A stretch of 64,000 nt of DNA from Fasciola hepatica (taxonomy: Eukaryota > Platyhelminthes > Trematoda > Plagiorchiida > Fasciolidae). The position numbers were made by a program, and so were the translations under genes. The notes under the pieces are model-generated. The model was not told the origin of the DNA, ran no database searches, and saw only the letters and a list, made by a program, of their open reading frames with translations. Positions 63,147 through 64,000 of the stretch are shown here, piece by piece (the first letter of the stretch is position 1; every line of letters starts with the position of its first letter). Where the stretch lies: assembly GCA_948099385.1 (NCBI GenBank), contig CANUEZ040000116.1:13889001-13953000 (forward strand), written 5' to 3'.

Positions 63147-64000
63147 TACTTTTGATGATTCCCACCATAATTGGAGCAGTTCAGCGGTACTTCCGTTGTC
63201 TTCCGTGGCGAAAGAAGAGTTGTTACTGCTTTTCTACATACCTGCGTGAATCAACCCATTCTGTCATAAAGCCGGTTCAAAAATCTACTATAATGGGCCT
63301 AGACAAACTTCAAGAGTAGGCCGAATAGAACACTGGTTGCGCTTCTTCATCAAAGTACACCGTTAATTTCACGATTACCAGTTGACGAAATTACCCCTAC
63401 TCCCTAAGGTTGACTGTGAACAGAGCATGAAAAGTACAAGTTAAGGTAATTGCTCTTTTGTTCAAACCTTTTCAAATTTACTGGTCCACATGGTCTACGT
63501 TATGATTCTCCCGGAGTTTTGATGTCACATGACCCACCAAATGGACTTACTCGATAGTCGTTACTGTTGTATATCTGCACTGCACCTCTTTGACCACATC
63601 ATAAGTTCCGAAATTCAGCGTAAAAATAAATAATTTCTTTATCATAGTAGTCCGTAGACCAAACTAGTTGGTGAATCCAGACCTAACATAAAAACACTTT
63701 TGGGTATAAACATCCCATTGGGAAAATACTCCCGATATTCTCATCAGAAAATGTTTGCTTCCCATTTCATCTGTCATACTATTTGCAACAATCGGTTCGT
63801 TTTACTGAAATCGAACAAAAACGAATCACTAAGTTACTACAGTACGTTTCTTCTATTCATTTGCTGATGTTCTGTGCTGATCGGTGATTGGTTCCTCGCC
63901 TGTGCATTTCATGTGGCTTCACCACTTGCCGACTTCAACACCGGATCAGTGATCTCTCTAACTTTCAAAGATAAACTACCTATCATGAACCGATCGATCA
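63147..64000. other. Stretch without recognisable genes
   Basis: No open frame of note, no repeat array and no transposon motif. Confidence 0.45.

Overview
This is a eukaryotic repeat-rich window. I could not recognise a single intact host gene. No bacterial operon structure is present, and the only recognisable proteins are decayed transposable-element proteins. The mix is RTE-clade LINEs, CR1/Rex1/jockey-like LINEs, Penelope-like elements with GIY-YIG endonucleases, a Tc1-type transposase relic and tRNA-derived SINEs, in moderately AT-rich DNA. That mix is typical of a parasitic flatworm genome, most likely a trematode. This assignment is an inference from the repertoire and from remembered style of the reverse transcriptases, not from any host gene.

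Layout. 0-12 kb: mostly featureless DNA with a Penelope-like GIY-YIG fragment at 5.34-6.03 kb, where two 3' ends face each other, and one copy of an unclassified dispersed repeat at 11.4 kb. 12.1-37.5 kb: a nested transposon cluster built around inverted repeats. The inner pair (20,810-23,955 against 25,728-28,873) keeps a constant coordinate sum of 49,683, so the arms have no net indel over about 3.1 kb. The 2.3 kb nearest the centre is almost identical, while the outer 0.8 kb differs at roughly 1-3% of sites. An older outer pair (12,855-17,215 against 31,820-34,490) shares a LINE endonuclease, the start of a LINE reverse transcriptase and the 5' part of an RTE element. Only its left arm carries an additional 1.5 kb Rex1/CR1-like LINE. 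Between the inner and outer pairs the two sides differ: the left has a third LINE carrying a TA-flanked hairpin, and the right has about 3 kb of unassigned DNA. The right side ends with a nearly full-length but dead RTE element (34,237-37,340) and its trinucleotide tail.

37.5-64 kb: dispersed relics. They are a tRNA-derived SINE (40.6 kb), a Penelope reverse transcriptase/GIY-YIG relic (42.5-43.5 kb), a tetranucleotide array (47.9 kb), a 24-G tract (50.34 kb), an unexplained coding-like stretch (50.8-51.5 kb), a second SINE (53.6 kb), an RTE 3' half (57.6-58.6 kb), a second copy of the hairpin sequence (59.1 kb), a Penelope 3'-UTR fragment (61.6 kb), a Tc1 transposase relic (62.4-62.9 kb) and a tRNA-like sequence (63.1 kb).

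The genes here do not work together as a pathway. Every recognised protein carries stops, frameshifts or lost catalytic residues, so the window records successive insertion, inverted duplication and probable gene conversion. The feature most worth following is the inverted-repeat system and its abrupt change in arm identity.
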